Below, one piece after another: positions 38,301-49,109 of a stretch of 64,000 nucleotides of DNA. The stretch comes from Mytilus edulis (lineage: Eukaryota; Mollusca; Bivalvia; Mytilida; Mytilidae): contig NC_092354.1 in the NCBI RefSeq assembly GCF_963676685.1, forward strand, positions 32,706,193 to 32,770,192, written 5' to 3'. Made by a program: the position numbers and the translations under genes. The notes beneath the pieces were generated by a model. That model did not search any database and had not been told where the DNA came from. It saw nothing but the letters and a program-made list of their open reading frames with translations. Every line of letters begins with the position of its first letter. Positions within the stretch are counted from its first letter, which is position 1.

Positions 38301-38760
38301 CAACATGCCAATGGTAGGGGACATACCAGTCTCTAACCAATAACACCAATTTTGCTCATCCAACATGCCAATGGTAGGGGACATACCAGTCTCTAACCAA
38401 TAACACCACTTTTGCTCATCCAACATGCCTGTAGTAGGGGACATACCAGTCTCTAACCAATAACAACTTTTTTGCTCATCCAACATGCCAATGGTAGGGG
38501 ACATACCAGTCTCTCACCGATAACACCATTTTTGCTCATCCAAAATGCCTGTGGTAGGGGACATACTAGTCTCTAACCGATAACACCAGTTTTACTCATC
38601 CAACATACCAATGGTAGAGGACATACCAGTCTCTAACCAATAACAACTTTTTTGCTCACCCAACATGCCAACGGTAGGGGACATACCAGTCTCTAACCAA
38701 TAACACAATGTTTGCTTATCCAACATGCCAATGGTAGGGAACATACCAGTCTCTAACCAA
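14341..38760. repeat. 60-bp tandem satellite array, 407 in-register units
   Basis: The unit in + orientation runs taacaccact, tttgctcatc, caacatgcca, atggtagggg, acataccagt, ctctaaccaa. Every unit from 14341 to 38760 is 60 bases with no net indel (24,420/60 = 407). Variation is limited to a few sites: the start (caccact, caccatt, caacttt, caactgt, tactatt and others), ccaatgg versus cctgtgg or cttgtgg, and occasional substitutions. The combination of variants shows higher-order duplication. On the - strand one frame is open through most units as a 20-residue periodic peptide, stopped only by the tactatt and tttattg variants; this is a property of the unit, not a gene. I do not recognise the unit as a named satellite. 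Confidence 0.98.
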
Positions 38761-38999
38761 TAATACTATTTTTGCTTATTGAACATGCCTGTGGTAGGGG
38801 ACATACCATTACCATTCTCTAACCTATAACAACATTTTTGCTCAGCCTCATCCAACATGCCTGTGGTAGGTGACATACTAGTCTCTAACCAATAACAATT
38901 TTTACTCATCCAACAGGCCAATGGTAGGGGACATACTAACCAATAACCAATATACTTGCTTATCTAACATGCCAATGGTAAGGAACATTCCAGTCTCAT
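38761..38999. repeat. right edge of the 60-bp array, decayed units
   Basis: Four units with insertions, deletions and substitutions (accattctct, cagcctcatcc and similar) end at cattccagtctcatt. Decay already begins near 38500 with substitutions such as ctctcaccga. A partial mytilid repeat follows at 39020. Confidence 0.9.
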
Positions 39000-39304
39000 T
39001 TTTTTTGTCATAATATATATAGATATTAGATGTGGTATGAGTGCTAATGACACAACCATTCATCCAAGTCATAATTTGTAAAGGTTAACCATTTTAGGTA
39101 AAAGTATGTTGCCTTCAAAATGTGGCCTTGGCTTACACAAATGTTCTGAATCTTCTCAACTAAGATGAATCACCTCAGCTTAGTATCTTGAGATGGCTAA
39201 TGATTACACAGTTAAATAATGCTTAAGTAAACATGTATATTGTAACTTTTATTTAATTTCAGTATTAGTTATGATTTATTATAATTTGTTACAGGTTTTA
39301 TAAT
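39000..39304. other. spacer with a partial mytilid repeat
   Basis: Positions 39020-39060 hold agatgtggtatgagtgc and taatgacacaaccattcatc, the start of the same family as 5348-5655. The rest up to the SGNH-like ORF is AT-rich, with a splice-acceptor-like ttgttacag at 39286-39294. Confidence 0.5.
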
Positions 39305-40027
39305 ATGAGTGCACTTGGTCATATTGTTTTTGGTTGTACTTCAAGGGGGTCCCGTTTATATGATTATATAGAGCGTAACATGTGCTTTGGGACACATTTT
39401 AATACTCATGTACTTGTGAGACCAGGGGGGACAATAGGTCAAATTTATGAAGGTATTAAAGATGAAATTGTATCTATTGATCATAAAAATATTAGGGTTG
39501 TATTAGCAGCAGGACTGTGTAACCTTACAGAAAAGGTCAGCCATGAAAATGGCACAGAGTTGAGGTATATAAGAGACAACAGCAATGTTGTTGATATTGT
39601 CTCTGAGTTGAAAAATATTCAATCAGATTTAACTGCAAATAACATACCTGTTCAATTTGTGTCAATTGTCCCAGCCTGCATAAACAAATACAGGGATTTC
39701 AACTTAAACAGATATCAATTCAAAAAACAGCAGTATAGGCTAAGGCAAAGCATTTTTTCAGATGTTGAAATTGACAAAATGCAAAAAGAGCTGGAATTGG
39801 ATGTTAGTTACATCAACCAGGAAATCATGGATATAAATAAAGATGGGGGGGTTTCAAACATCAGATGGGACAAAACAATGCTTAACATGAAAATCAGAAG
39901 AAACAAGAAATATTACCGTTATAACTACCAAAATCTGTATGATGGAGTACATCCTACAGAGGAGTTATATGAAGAGTGGTACACAAATATGTGTACTTCC
40001 ATACAGTATGAAATTTTAAAACAATAA
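39305..40027 (+). CDS. SGNH/GDSL-hydrolase-like protein, 240 residues
   Basis: A single open frame from ATG 39305 to TAA. The C-terminal YDGVHPTEELYEEW (from residue 212) carries D213 and H216 in the DGxHP block typical of SGNH esterases. An N-terminal IVFGCTSRGSRL (about 7-18) sits where the GDS nucleophile block is expected, but the Asp is absent. VVLAAGLCNLTE sits where the third block (G-x-N-D) is expected. Overall length and the alpha/beta look fit the fold, but catalytic competence is doubtful. The frame is open upstream to a ttgttacag acceptor-like site ending at 39294, so it may be a 3' exon. It lies between the satellite array and diverged satellite units, which suggests it may be cargo of the Helitron (inference). 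AATAAA is at 40185-40190. Confidence 0.6.
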   Translation: MSALGHIVFGCTSRGSRLYDYIERNMCFGTHFNTHVLVRPGGTIGQIYEGIKDEIVSIDHKNIRVVLAAGLCNLTEKVSHENGTELRYIRDNSNVVDIVSELKNIQSDLTANNIPVQFVSIVPACINKYRDFNLNRYQFKKQQYRLRQSIFSDVEIDKMQKELELDVSYINQEIMDINKDGGVSNIRWDKTMLNMKIRRNKKYYRYNYQNLYDGVHPTEELYEEWYTNMCTSIQYEILKQ

Positions 40028-40184
40028 TTTTTTAGGAATTAAAGGTAGCTTGGTGTTTAAATTTTCACAAATATATTTTCATTATACTCCTTGATCAGCA
40101 TTTCTAGGTAAATGTTCTTTTAAATCTTTTTTAAAAATTTGGAATCACTGATCTTGTTTTTCTTAAAATACATATATTGAAATT

Positions 40185-40190
40185 AATAAA
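40185..40190 (+). promoter_or_regulatory. polyadenylation signal after the SGNH-like ORF
   Basis: AATAAA lies 158 bases after the stop codon on the same strand. A second AATAAA follows at about 40250. Confidence 0.35.
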
Positions 40191-40847
40191 AATCATTTCA
40201 TTTATGTATGGATAAGATAAAGAAGTGGAATTATAATTTTGTCCTTAATGAATAAAAAATAGAATTGGTTACCAAATTAAAATAGGGCCTCAACTGCCTA
40301 AAATCCAATGCAACACAAATTGTCCTATCAAATTCTATATAATTATCTGCCCTTAATAAAGGATTGTTTTTGAAATTTTGAAATATAATTAAATTATTGT
40401 ATTATCTAAAGAATTTTAGTTGAAGAGATTTTTGTGGTATATCATGTATATTAAAAGATAAATGGTAGAAAAAAAAAGGGTATTTTTGAAACATGCCCAC
40501 ACATTCCAGAGGAGTGCTTAGAAAGACACCAGATCTAACTTATATTTTTGTATGCTTATTGTTGTAAATAACTATAATAGCTCAATGAAGTAGATGATAT
40601 GATTTAGAAAAAAAATGCATTGGTGAATTAGAAAAATTGAACTGTAAGCTGACTGTCCTTAAAACTAAATAGTAACTTCTATATTGTATACAAATACATA
40701 AATTAGACATATAATATTTTCCCCAAATCTAAAACATTTCACGAACTTTAATTTCCAATTGCATGGGCCCTGGACCCCTTCCCCTAATTATATAAACACT
40801 AGGAAAATAACGGATGCAATTTCTAAATATATACAAATCACATGTAT
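40191..40847. other. non-coding stretch
   Basis: AT-rich sequence with no gene, repeat or hairpin that I can support. Confidence 0.4.
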
Positions 40848-40926
40848 TACTTTATTTTTTTATTATCATCTCCCAATCGCCATGCAGGGGATATACCAAT
40901 CACTTGCTGGTACTTTTATTGTAATA
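40848..40926 (+). repeat. direct repeat copy 1, diverged relative of the 60-bp unit
   Basis: It reads tactttatttttttattatc, atctcccaatcgccatgcag, gggatataccaatcac and ttgctggtacttttattgta. It is nearly identical to 41161-41237. The core catgcaggggatataccaat parallels the array core atggtaggggacataccagt. Confidence 0.75.
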
Positions 40927-41160
40927 TATACAAATCACATGTATGCATGATGAAAACTGCTTATTCCCAATATGAACCTTTAAGTGTAACGCATTATATT
41001 TTCATAAGGCTTATATAAACCGGCTTATTTTATAAAATATCAAAGATTTACGTTATTATTTATATTTGACTGCTTGAAATTATCTTATTTTGTATAAGGT
41101 CATGCTGTATGGATTGAGAAAGAGGACGAAATACATATCTACATGTATTGCTTAAAGTTT

Positions 41161-41237
41161 TACTTTATTTTTTTATTATCATCTCCCAATCGCCATGCAG
41201 GGGATATACCAATCTCTAGCTGGTACTTTTATTGTAT
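41161..41237 (+). repeat. direct repeat copy 2, diverged relative of the 60-bp unit
   Basis: Almost the same sequence as 40848-40926, with ggggatataccaatctctag followed by ctggtac. Here the ctcta segment also matches the array unit. A third, weaker relative (gcaggtgacatactagtttc) lies at about 41325-41344. Between them, 41228-41290 holds two related copies of a ttattgta...atttattgg segment. Confidence 0.75.
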
Positions 41238-41344
41238 AATTTATACAGTTATTGGTCGTGTACCTTTATTGTACAATTAATACATTTATTGGCTGTTCTC
41301 TTCAAATATACCTATTGTAACCCTGCAGGTGACATACTAGTTTC

Positions 41345-42693
41345 TAGCGGGTTGCAAAATCTTACTATAAAACAAATCTGTAACATTGAGTGAACATACA
41401 ATGTACCATGAACTTTATTTAGTGAACAAAGTACACATCTATTTTATATGTCATATCTATTAATGTTTATTTACAAGTATACAAAGAAAATTGCCCCTTA
41501 AATTACTTTTTTCTCGCATAAATTTTATACATACAGCGTAAACTTATTTATGACTTGCATTAATCAGTAATGGAAAGCTGTTATTTTTATAAATTAATTA
41601 ATTAGTACTGTTCATATGACTTGTTCCATCAAGAGTAAAGACATTAAATTCAAAACAATTGTTGACTTCAATGATACATTTTTACATTATAGTAAGATTA
41701 CTCTGTACCATTGGAAGATTAAAAAGAAGTTGCCTTATCATTATAAAAATAAAAAGATGTGGTATGATTGCCAATTAAACAACTGTCCAATGTTAACAAT
41801 CAAACTTGACATACCAGCCCAATTTTACCAAAGCATTACATGTACATGTATTTATATATAGTAAAGTTAAATTTATATAATTTCTTATATTTGTTTTTAC
41901 TTTTATGCAATAATCATTAATCATAATGCTCATTTATTATGCTTCCTATATGTCTGCATGCAGATTGATTTCCAGACATATATATTCTCTATAGGTATAT
42001 AAATATACAACAATGTAGTGCACCTCTTAAAAGTTTTATAAACTATTAAATATTTCAAGTAAATCCCCTTGTTAAATAATGCCCAAGGGTTTCCAAAAGG
42101 ACAGTACAACCAGTGACAATATCATGAACCATGTCAGATCAACTTTATGTACATGTATAACGAAGAAATTACAGTCCACTCTGAGTAAGACACAATTTGT
42201 TGACCGTTGATTGTTGTATTGAGAAATGTATGCTTGTTCTTAAATCTTTGCATTTATACATGTTGTTCTTCTTTGAAGTTTTTTTTTCTGCATGTGCATT
42301 TACAACAGTAAATTAATCTTATCCTCAAGAAGGTAACAGAAAGTTAAATACTTTGAAGGTGAAACCATTATACATGTAACATAAGTTTTTTATATTTTCC
42401 AAACTGAATTTATTTTGCCAAATTGAACAGTTAAAATTGTTTGTTATATATATATATATAACTGTTAATCATGATTATTCGATGTATTTAGTAACCTTTG
42501 AATATTATCAATAAAATCAGTAGGGTATTATTAATTTTCAGTTAAATAAATGTGTCATAGGTATTCTTTTATTAAAGTCACTGGCCTGTTTGATTGTATT
42601 TACAATAAGGAGACATTCCTTTTTAAACATATTTCAATTTGAGTATAAACATGATAAAAGGAAATAACTTTTCTATTTTATGTATATCAACAG
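41345..42693. other. non-coding stretch
   Basis: Nothing convincing apart from a short mytilid-repeat piece at 41755-41790 (agatgtggtatgattgcc, then aattaaacaactgtcc) and a TA microsatellite at 42446-42462. A short frame at 41616-41700 ending near a gtaaga donor could be an exon, but its phase does not join the next candidate exon. Confidence 0.35.
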
Positions 42694-43140
42694 GGAACTA
42701 CATATGATTATACCTGATTTATATACATGGTTACAGCTTGGATCAATTACAAATGTAAGTTACATTTTTGTATGTATATACATAAAAGTAAAAATTAAAA
42801 TCTATGCACACACATGCAGAAAATATCTCAAGATTGTTTGCAATATCAAGGAATATAATTCTGCATGGATGATTAAACATTTTTGGGGGGAAAATATGAA
42901 TGCCTACTGAAATCCAATCTATTAGAAAAATGACTACAATATAAAAGTCACTACATTGAGGTTCAATTCCCTGAATTTGAAGTCATCCTATGTTAAGTAC
43001 TATGCTTTGGTCTGTTTTAGATGTTAATATTTTAAAAAAGCAATGCCAATTTAGATAAGTTAATATGTGTTATAGTTAACCATGCAATTTCTAATTTACT
43101 ATTTTTTTAAATTGTAGAATAAAACTAATCTGCAATGGCA

Positions 43141-43166
43141 TGATGATGATGATGATGATGATGATG
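43141..43166 (+). repeat. (GAT)8 trinucleotide microsatellite
   Basis: An uninterrupted GAT run lies inside the possible exon b above, where it would encode eight aspartates. Length polymorphism would stay in frame. Confidence 0.9.
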
Positions 43167-43218
43167 GTAACATCAATTATATGTATATTTCAACTGGTGA
43201 GTACTTTTTGTTATAAAA

Positions 43219-43310
43219 ATGAGAATGGAAATGGGGAATATGTCAAAGAGGCACAAACTGCACCAAAGATCAGATACCATCTAATGACCACAAATGGGTC
43301 TTCAATGCAG
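43219..43310 (+). repeat. mytilid repeat, gtgtcaaagagacaac family
   Basis: It contains gaatggaaatggggaatatg, tcaaagaggcacaaactg and caaatgggtcttcaatgcag, a block order I recognise from memory as an abundant Mytilus repeat. It follows the splice donor at 43197. Confidence 0.65.
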
Positions 43311-44776
43311 ATAGGAAAATGATTACATGTTGACAGTTTTGTTTGGGGCAACTAAAAATTTAACATAATATTGATTCTATACTGACAATTGATTCAATTT
43401 ATAATTTATCATGCTGTTGAAGTAAAAAAATTGTAAACAACTAATTAATTGCACCAACTTTTACCAGCATTAAGCAAAACAATTAGTAGCCATTTCCATG
43501 ATCAAATATCATTACCATAATTACACAATGACTTTGATTTTTTTTAATGCAATTACAATTTATATTTAATCAGTTAAAAATATTCTATTTTAAAGGTCCT
43601 GTAGTATAGAATGATAGCTATAGAAGAGCATACGAGAAGTTTCAGTGTATTATTGTTTGTGCTGTATTTAGACCCTTCTACAATGAAATTTGTTTTACAT
43701 GCACACGTATAAAAATTGTGATCTTTATCCAACGCATTTATAGGTTTGAACGTAGTTTTAAATGTATACTTATTAATTTTAAATATATATACATATATAT
43801 ATAACATACAATATGTATACTTATGTCAGTAGCCTATTCTAAATTAACCTATATGTATTGATATATTTATAACTGCACATTTCATTGTTCGAAATATGCC
43901 TATTAATATTTTATGTAGTATTGTTTAATTGCTGCATCATTACTATTTGTATACTAGTTGTATGGGCCATTATCAATTATTCTAAATGAGTTTGTGCCAA
44001 TAAAATATTTGTATTGTAAAATTAATGGTAAGAGTAAATAAACTATTTGTATTGTATTATATAGTATTCAGAGATGATGACTCATTTAACACCATTACCC
44101 CTCACCGTTTTAAGTGGCATCACTGTTGTTGAGAAAGAACTATAATTAAATGAATTACCTGCACCAGTAACTGAAATTGTTTCTCATTTAAAAGAGGTCA
44201 TTACAGCTGATGCAACATTCACTTACAAATATGATATTCATGATATTCCCTTTAATAATGAAAATTTAAAATTTAATGAATATGGTGACAGTGCCATTTT
44301 TAAAGATAAATTTAATAATGTGTATAATTTTGATTTTATTGAAAATGGAATGGACTACTTTTTACATTCCATTAATGTTAGTTCTGATGTTATACTGAAC
44401 GAAGATACTATAAAAAGTACTCTCCAACATTTAGGATTCGATACTGATTTATTACATCATCCATCCCTCGGAATTGTCCTTTACTGCAATTTAAGAGATC
44501 AAGGAATACTCATTGATATTCATCCAAATGTAAACATGGAAGATACTTTGAAAACTTTTAAAAATGTTAAAAACAGTCTGATGTGCAGAACATTTAAAGA
44601 AATGTTACATTTAAGTTATGGAGATTCAAATTGTGTGTCCTTTTCTATTGGAGAAGTTGATTTTATTTTCTTTTGCTATATTGAGAAGATTAGACAAAAA
44701 TTATGGGTTGATTAACCTAAATATATATATATGGTATTATCATATACTATTTGCAGTTTAGAGCACATGTATTTAA

Positions 44777-45044
44777 CCCTTTCCTCCATGAAAGTTTTTT
44801 TTTTACATACTGTACTTGATTTGCATATGATTTTTTCAATAATTTTTTTGTTCAGGTTTAAAATATTAATGCATTGCAAAAACAAATATCTCATCAATAA
44901 AATTTAGTTAGATATTCTAATGTATATCCTTTTTATATAAGATACAATTTTTTTGAAGGCAAGAATTTTTAACCGAGGCACTTCACAGGCGTCAAAATGG
45001 AATAAAGGGGGTTGCGTCAAAAGGCATCATTATGGAGGAAAGGG
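44777..45044. mobile_element. piggyBac-like MITE, 268 bp
   Basis: Perfect inverted ends CCCTTTCCTCCAT (left) and ATGGAGGAAAGGG (right) are flanked on both sides by TTAA (44773-44776 and 45045-45048), the target-site duplication of piggyBac transposons. Including flanks, the match is 19 bases. The interior has no coding capacity, so it would need a transposase in trans. It lies 60 bases after the stop of the unknown gene. Confidence 0.85.
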
Positions 45045-45050
45045 TTAAAT

Positions 45051-46070
45051 GTTTTGAGGATAACTATCCATTTTGATATAAAAACATATGCATCATTTAT
45101 TTTTTAATTTGAGGTTTCATATGACTTTAAATGTGTATTACTTCCAAGAGGTTGTAGATGTGTAGTATTTCAAATAAGTTGTAGATTGTGTAGTATTTTA
45201 AATATATGTATATATATATATATAATTTATTCAGAACTCTGGTGTTTTTACCTAGAACATTCTCATCAGTAATTAACAAAAATCACTTCTGTTCTGTGTT
45301 TTTGATGTAAAACATGTAAAATTTTGATAAATTGTTGGTTTAAGGATCTCAAACGTTTACAAGTTCTCAAACAATTGGATGGGGGTGACTCCTCCTATAT
45401 TTCATTTGTTCCAGACAAGAATATTTATGGTTAAGGGGTGAGGATCTCAACGGCTAACAGGTTTTTAACAGGAGAAATGGGGTAACCACCAGGGACTTCT
45501 TCTACCTTTCCATTTGGTTACCAACGTTTGTGTTTATATATTTTATTATAAACTTAGCAGTAAATACAGATAAATTGTATGTGTAATACAATAATTTGCA
45601 AGGATATCAATTTATTGTTTCTATCAATTATCAAAATTTATAATATCAGCATTTGTGTATATTTATATATGGTAATAAATACAATATGCCTTAGAACTTG
45701 TATTTTACAAATTAACTATAGATTATAATGAGGGCATTGCCTGGCATCTTTTCGTCTGTGGAAAATCTAATGTGCAGTTTATTCCTGAATAGACTACAAT
45801 ACCAATGGACCCTAAGATTGTCAACAGACCCTTTCATAATTACTCGGCCTGTAGAGGTTGTTTGTTGCAATATCATCATTTATCACACTTGTTTTAGATA
45901 TTAAATTGGACTGGCTGGAAACATAGATAAGCCTTTCTAAATGACCTATCTGAAAAGTTTCCAACTTAACAAAAGCTTTTAATCGGGTGTACATATAAAC
46001 TACCAGCTAAACTGGTTTGCCGACTACGTCCCCATTCACAGGTTTTGCCTGCCTCATATTAGAGAATGTC
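45051..46070. other. non-coding stretch
   Basis: It holds a TA microsatellite (45197-45228) and a short local duplication around 45140-45200 (gttgtaga...tgtagtatttcaaat). No gene is seen. Confidence 0.4.
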
Positions 46071-46192
46071 ATATGGCTTTTTCAATATCACAACTGTATC
46101 TACCCGATACCCCAATATAATCCCAAGACCTCTGCTCGAGGGATTATATTTGTTGAGGGTTGATACGGTGTCTGATATTGAAAAAGCCATAT
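46071..46192. mobile_element. foldback element with perfect 20-bp ends
   Basis: ATATGGCTTTTTCAATATCA (46071-46090) pairs perfectly with TGATATTGAAAAAGCCATAT (46173-46192). Pairing continues imperfectly inward through the gtatc/gatac segments and aatataatccc (46113-46123) with gggattatatt, leaving a short loop around gacctctgctcg. The whole 122 bases could form one long hairpin. I take it as a foldback MITE. Confidence 0.75.
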
Positions 46193-48165
46193 TATATAAA
46201 CTTTAATGGCGGCCATTATTTGACGTCGGATTTGGCATTCCACGTTGAAAAAATGCATTTATGACATTCTTGAATGCTTAAACTTTGTGCCACACAACAT
46301 AACAGATAAAGCTTTATTCCAGATATTGCAGGTAATTATTTTCAAACAAGTCGTATCCCAAGAAATGATTTAAACGGCAAAAATAAAGTGTAAAAATAAT
46401 TAAAAATAATATGAAACATGCATGCATGAATATTGAAATCCCAGTTTTCATCATTTCCTTTTCATGTAATGAATCCACTATTTACACCAATCACTGGTGA
46501 ATTGCATTCGGATTTCGGTCTGGGGTATCCGCCCTTGTCTCTGGAAATATTATACCCACTGTCAACATCCGTTTTCAAACTGGTCAGACAAAATTAAAAA
46601 AGTGGTCTTCACGATCTCCCTGGAAATAATTCACGCTATCACTTTGTCCGCATATAATAGAACATTGTAAACACGAAACTCCAAATACGACCAAAACGAA
46701 TCAAATTCGAAAGCATGGATGATCATGTTTTATGCCGACTGTAAGTTCTCTAAGAAGGGGGTACTGCATGAATTTTGCTGCACGTCAAAGACGTCCATGT
46801 ACTAAATCATTAGAATGTATTAGAATGTAAGACATATTCACTTTAACTGTTGGCTACTTTATATCTGGTCTAATATAAATAAATTCCCATTTCATCTGGG
46901 AACAATATATCTGTCCCTGTCACTGATTTCATATATATATAATACATGTACACCCAAGTTTAATATTTTATCTATAAAAATTAAATCTTATATGAACACA
47001 AATTGATACAATACAAAGGGAAAGCGATTATAGGCACTTGTTTCTGACAATGAGGGTTCACTATCCATACTCTTCTTTCCCATATAAAATATAAACCAGA
47101 TACATGTAGCATCCCCATTGTAATTAACCAATCACCCATTTGAGAGCTTACACATACATTTACATGCCCAGAAACTAACAAATTTCAGTGGCGAAACCAG
47201 AACTTTTCATAAAGTGGGTGGGGTGGGGTTCCAGGTATGCTTCAGTGATTCCCAATATAATCAACCACATTTTTTCTAACAAGGTCTCAATAGTCATGTC
47301 AGAGAGTAGTGGTTCCAGGATTTAAATTGAGAAAAACTGGGTTGTGAGTGCCCCCAAAATGTATATAATGTTAGCTTGCATTGTACATGTTATGATATGT
47401 ATGTACACTATAATATAATTGAATATAAAAATGTTAACGAAAGGATTGTTAACACATAAATCTGCTCCATGTTATGATGTTAAACAGTGTTATACCTAAA
47501 TAATAATTTTTCAAGACTTGGAAATATTTTATTTGCCCATTGTTGCCTATTACTTTTATGTATTGAGAAAAATGCTGGAGGCATAATTATTTATAATACT
47601 TAGTAAAAACATGTATTTTCTTGGTAATTTATATGGCAAATTTGTATTCATGTGTTGATAATAACAATGCAAAGTTTGATTTTGCTTTTCATAATTTAGT
47701 ATATAATTAATTTAGTAATTGTATGTACATTTCCTTTATATTTACAGGATGTAGAGAGATGTTCATTATGAATCAAAAATTCAAAACATAGGACTTTTAT
47801 ATATCAACAAAAAACACTTGTACATGTGTATGTGTGATATACACACAACAAGAAATCAGTAATCAACGATCAAATGGAATGTCAACGACCAGTAATGTTG
47901 AAAGCAAAATGATTTTAATGGAAAACAATAGGACTAGAATATATTAACTTAAAGGGTAAGTAATCCAAAAGTGTCTGTTTAGGGTAAAAACAGTCGGTTA
48001 TTTACAGTGTGCTATGATTTCAATCCCACAAACATGAGACAAAAACATAATAAACATGGTATGCAGACTGTTTTCATAAGGAAATAGACTGAAAATATCT
48101 ACATTTAACAGTCAGACATAATTATATACTAAATTATTCAAGGCAAAATTTATTTTGGTATCATT
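46193..48165. other. non-coding stretch
   Basis: No supported gene. The - strand frame at 46981-47181 has no recognisable content. A patch at 47185-47350 (gtggcgaaaccag, gggtggggtgggg) looks like an old dispersed repeat. Confidence 0.35.
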
Positions 48166-48222
48166 TTAGTCTCTTGTGGACAGTTGTCTCATTGGCAATC
48201 ATACCACATCTTCTTTTTTATA
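48166..48222 (-). repeat. partial mytilid repeat, gatgtggtatgattgcc family, inverted
   Basis: agttgtctcattggcaatca followed by taccacatcttctt is the reverse complement of the family's start. Confidence 0.7.
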
Positions 48223-48824
48223 TTTAAAAGTTGCCAATGGAATAAATGGAGGATGGAAATTAAAATTTATGAGATATAGGTCAAGGAATCGTACACAGAC
48301 TTTATGGTATTCTTTTAATAGTTTAAAAATGTTATTCTGTTATCTATACTGTATAAATGTAAAGATAGTTACATTTGGATTCAAAACCAAATTTCAAGAA
48401 TGAAGGGTACCGTAATTTAAATTTAATTTATGATAAAAAAAAACAATATGAGGGAATTAAATCTTACATGATGTGCATCATATCCATGCAAATGAAGCGT
48501 TTTAATAAATCTGACCTTTTTTTTTAGATAAGAGAATGACTTGAGCAGACTGTATTGGGGTCATAGATGGCAATAACAATGAAATACAATATTTTATAAT
48601 TATCAGTCTTCATTACTTTTTGATCGAATCAACAAACTTAGTTTGATAACAAAATATTTCATTTTCAGTAGACAACACATCCTGTCAGAGGAATAATTTT
48701 ACTGAATTTTGATACCTTGAATCAGCAATTTATATGAAATTTGTTATGAGAGATATATTCATGATGTACAGAATGGTAATCCAGGTGATTCAAGTGATTG
48801 AAAGCAGACATTTTTGTTGAACTA

Positions 48825-49109
48825 ATGCAGGATTTAATAAATGAAAGTTTAACAGACTATGAGCTCAAAAGTGTAGTGAACAAGAGGATTTTTAAATATG
48901 TGAGACTCATCAACATTAAAATGTGCAAAAGTGAAATTTCACCATATTTATTAAAAAAAATCAGATTATTAAAGCAATTTCACTGTTATATAATTAATAA
49001 GATTCCACGTTTATTTTATACTTCTGACAACCGAATATATCTTCCCTCTGGCCTCAAGTGTTTCCCTTTTATTTTTCATCAGTGTAATTTAAAGAAAGCG
49101 TGTTTTTAG
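48825..49109 (+). CDS. short hypothetical ORF, 94 codons
   Basis: From ATG 48825 the frame is open to TAG and encodes a Lys/Ile-rich peptide (MQDLINESLTDYELKSVVNK at the start). A cag acceptor-like site lies just upstream at 48805-48807. No domain is recognised and codon use is not distinctive; it may be a chance frame or an exon. Confidence 0.15.
   Translation: MQDLINESLTDYELKSVVNKRIFKYVRLINIKMCKSEISPYLLKKIRLLKQFHCYIINKIPRLFYTSDNRIYLPSGLKCFPFIFHQCNLKKACF

Larger units (their letters stand above)
42694..44715 (+). pseudogene. possible three-exon gene of unknown function, one in-frame stop
   Basis: Three stretches are bounded by good splice sites and join in phase. Exon a is 42694-42754 (acceptor aacag, donor aat|gtaagt; ELHMIIPDLYTWLQLGSITN). 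Exon b is 43118-43196 (acceptor ttgtag, donor act g|gtgagt; NKTNLQWH, eight Asp encoded by (GAT)8, then GNINYMYISTG). Exon c is 44072-44715 (acceptor attcag), with SHLKEVITADATFTYKY, YNFDFIENGMDYFLHSIN and CVSFSIGEVDFIFFCYIEK. Exon c is open for about 213 codons except for one TAA at 44143-44145, so the gene is a pseudogene, carries a polymorphism, or has another start after the TAA. I recognise no domain. Upstream exons were not found. Confidence 0.4.

Noticed and set aside
14337..38504. About 35 long - strand ORFs with a repeated MSPTIGMLDEQ-type peptide
   Set aside because: They are one satellite frame read over and over, with starts and stops set by unit variants. No domain, no non-repetitive part and no promoter are visible.
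14341..38760. Possible CRISPR array
   Set aside because: Units abut each other with no unique spacers, the unit is 60 bases, and the context is a eukaryotic genome with a Helitron.
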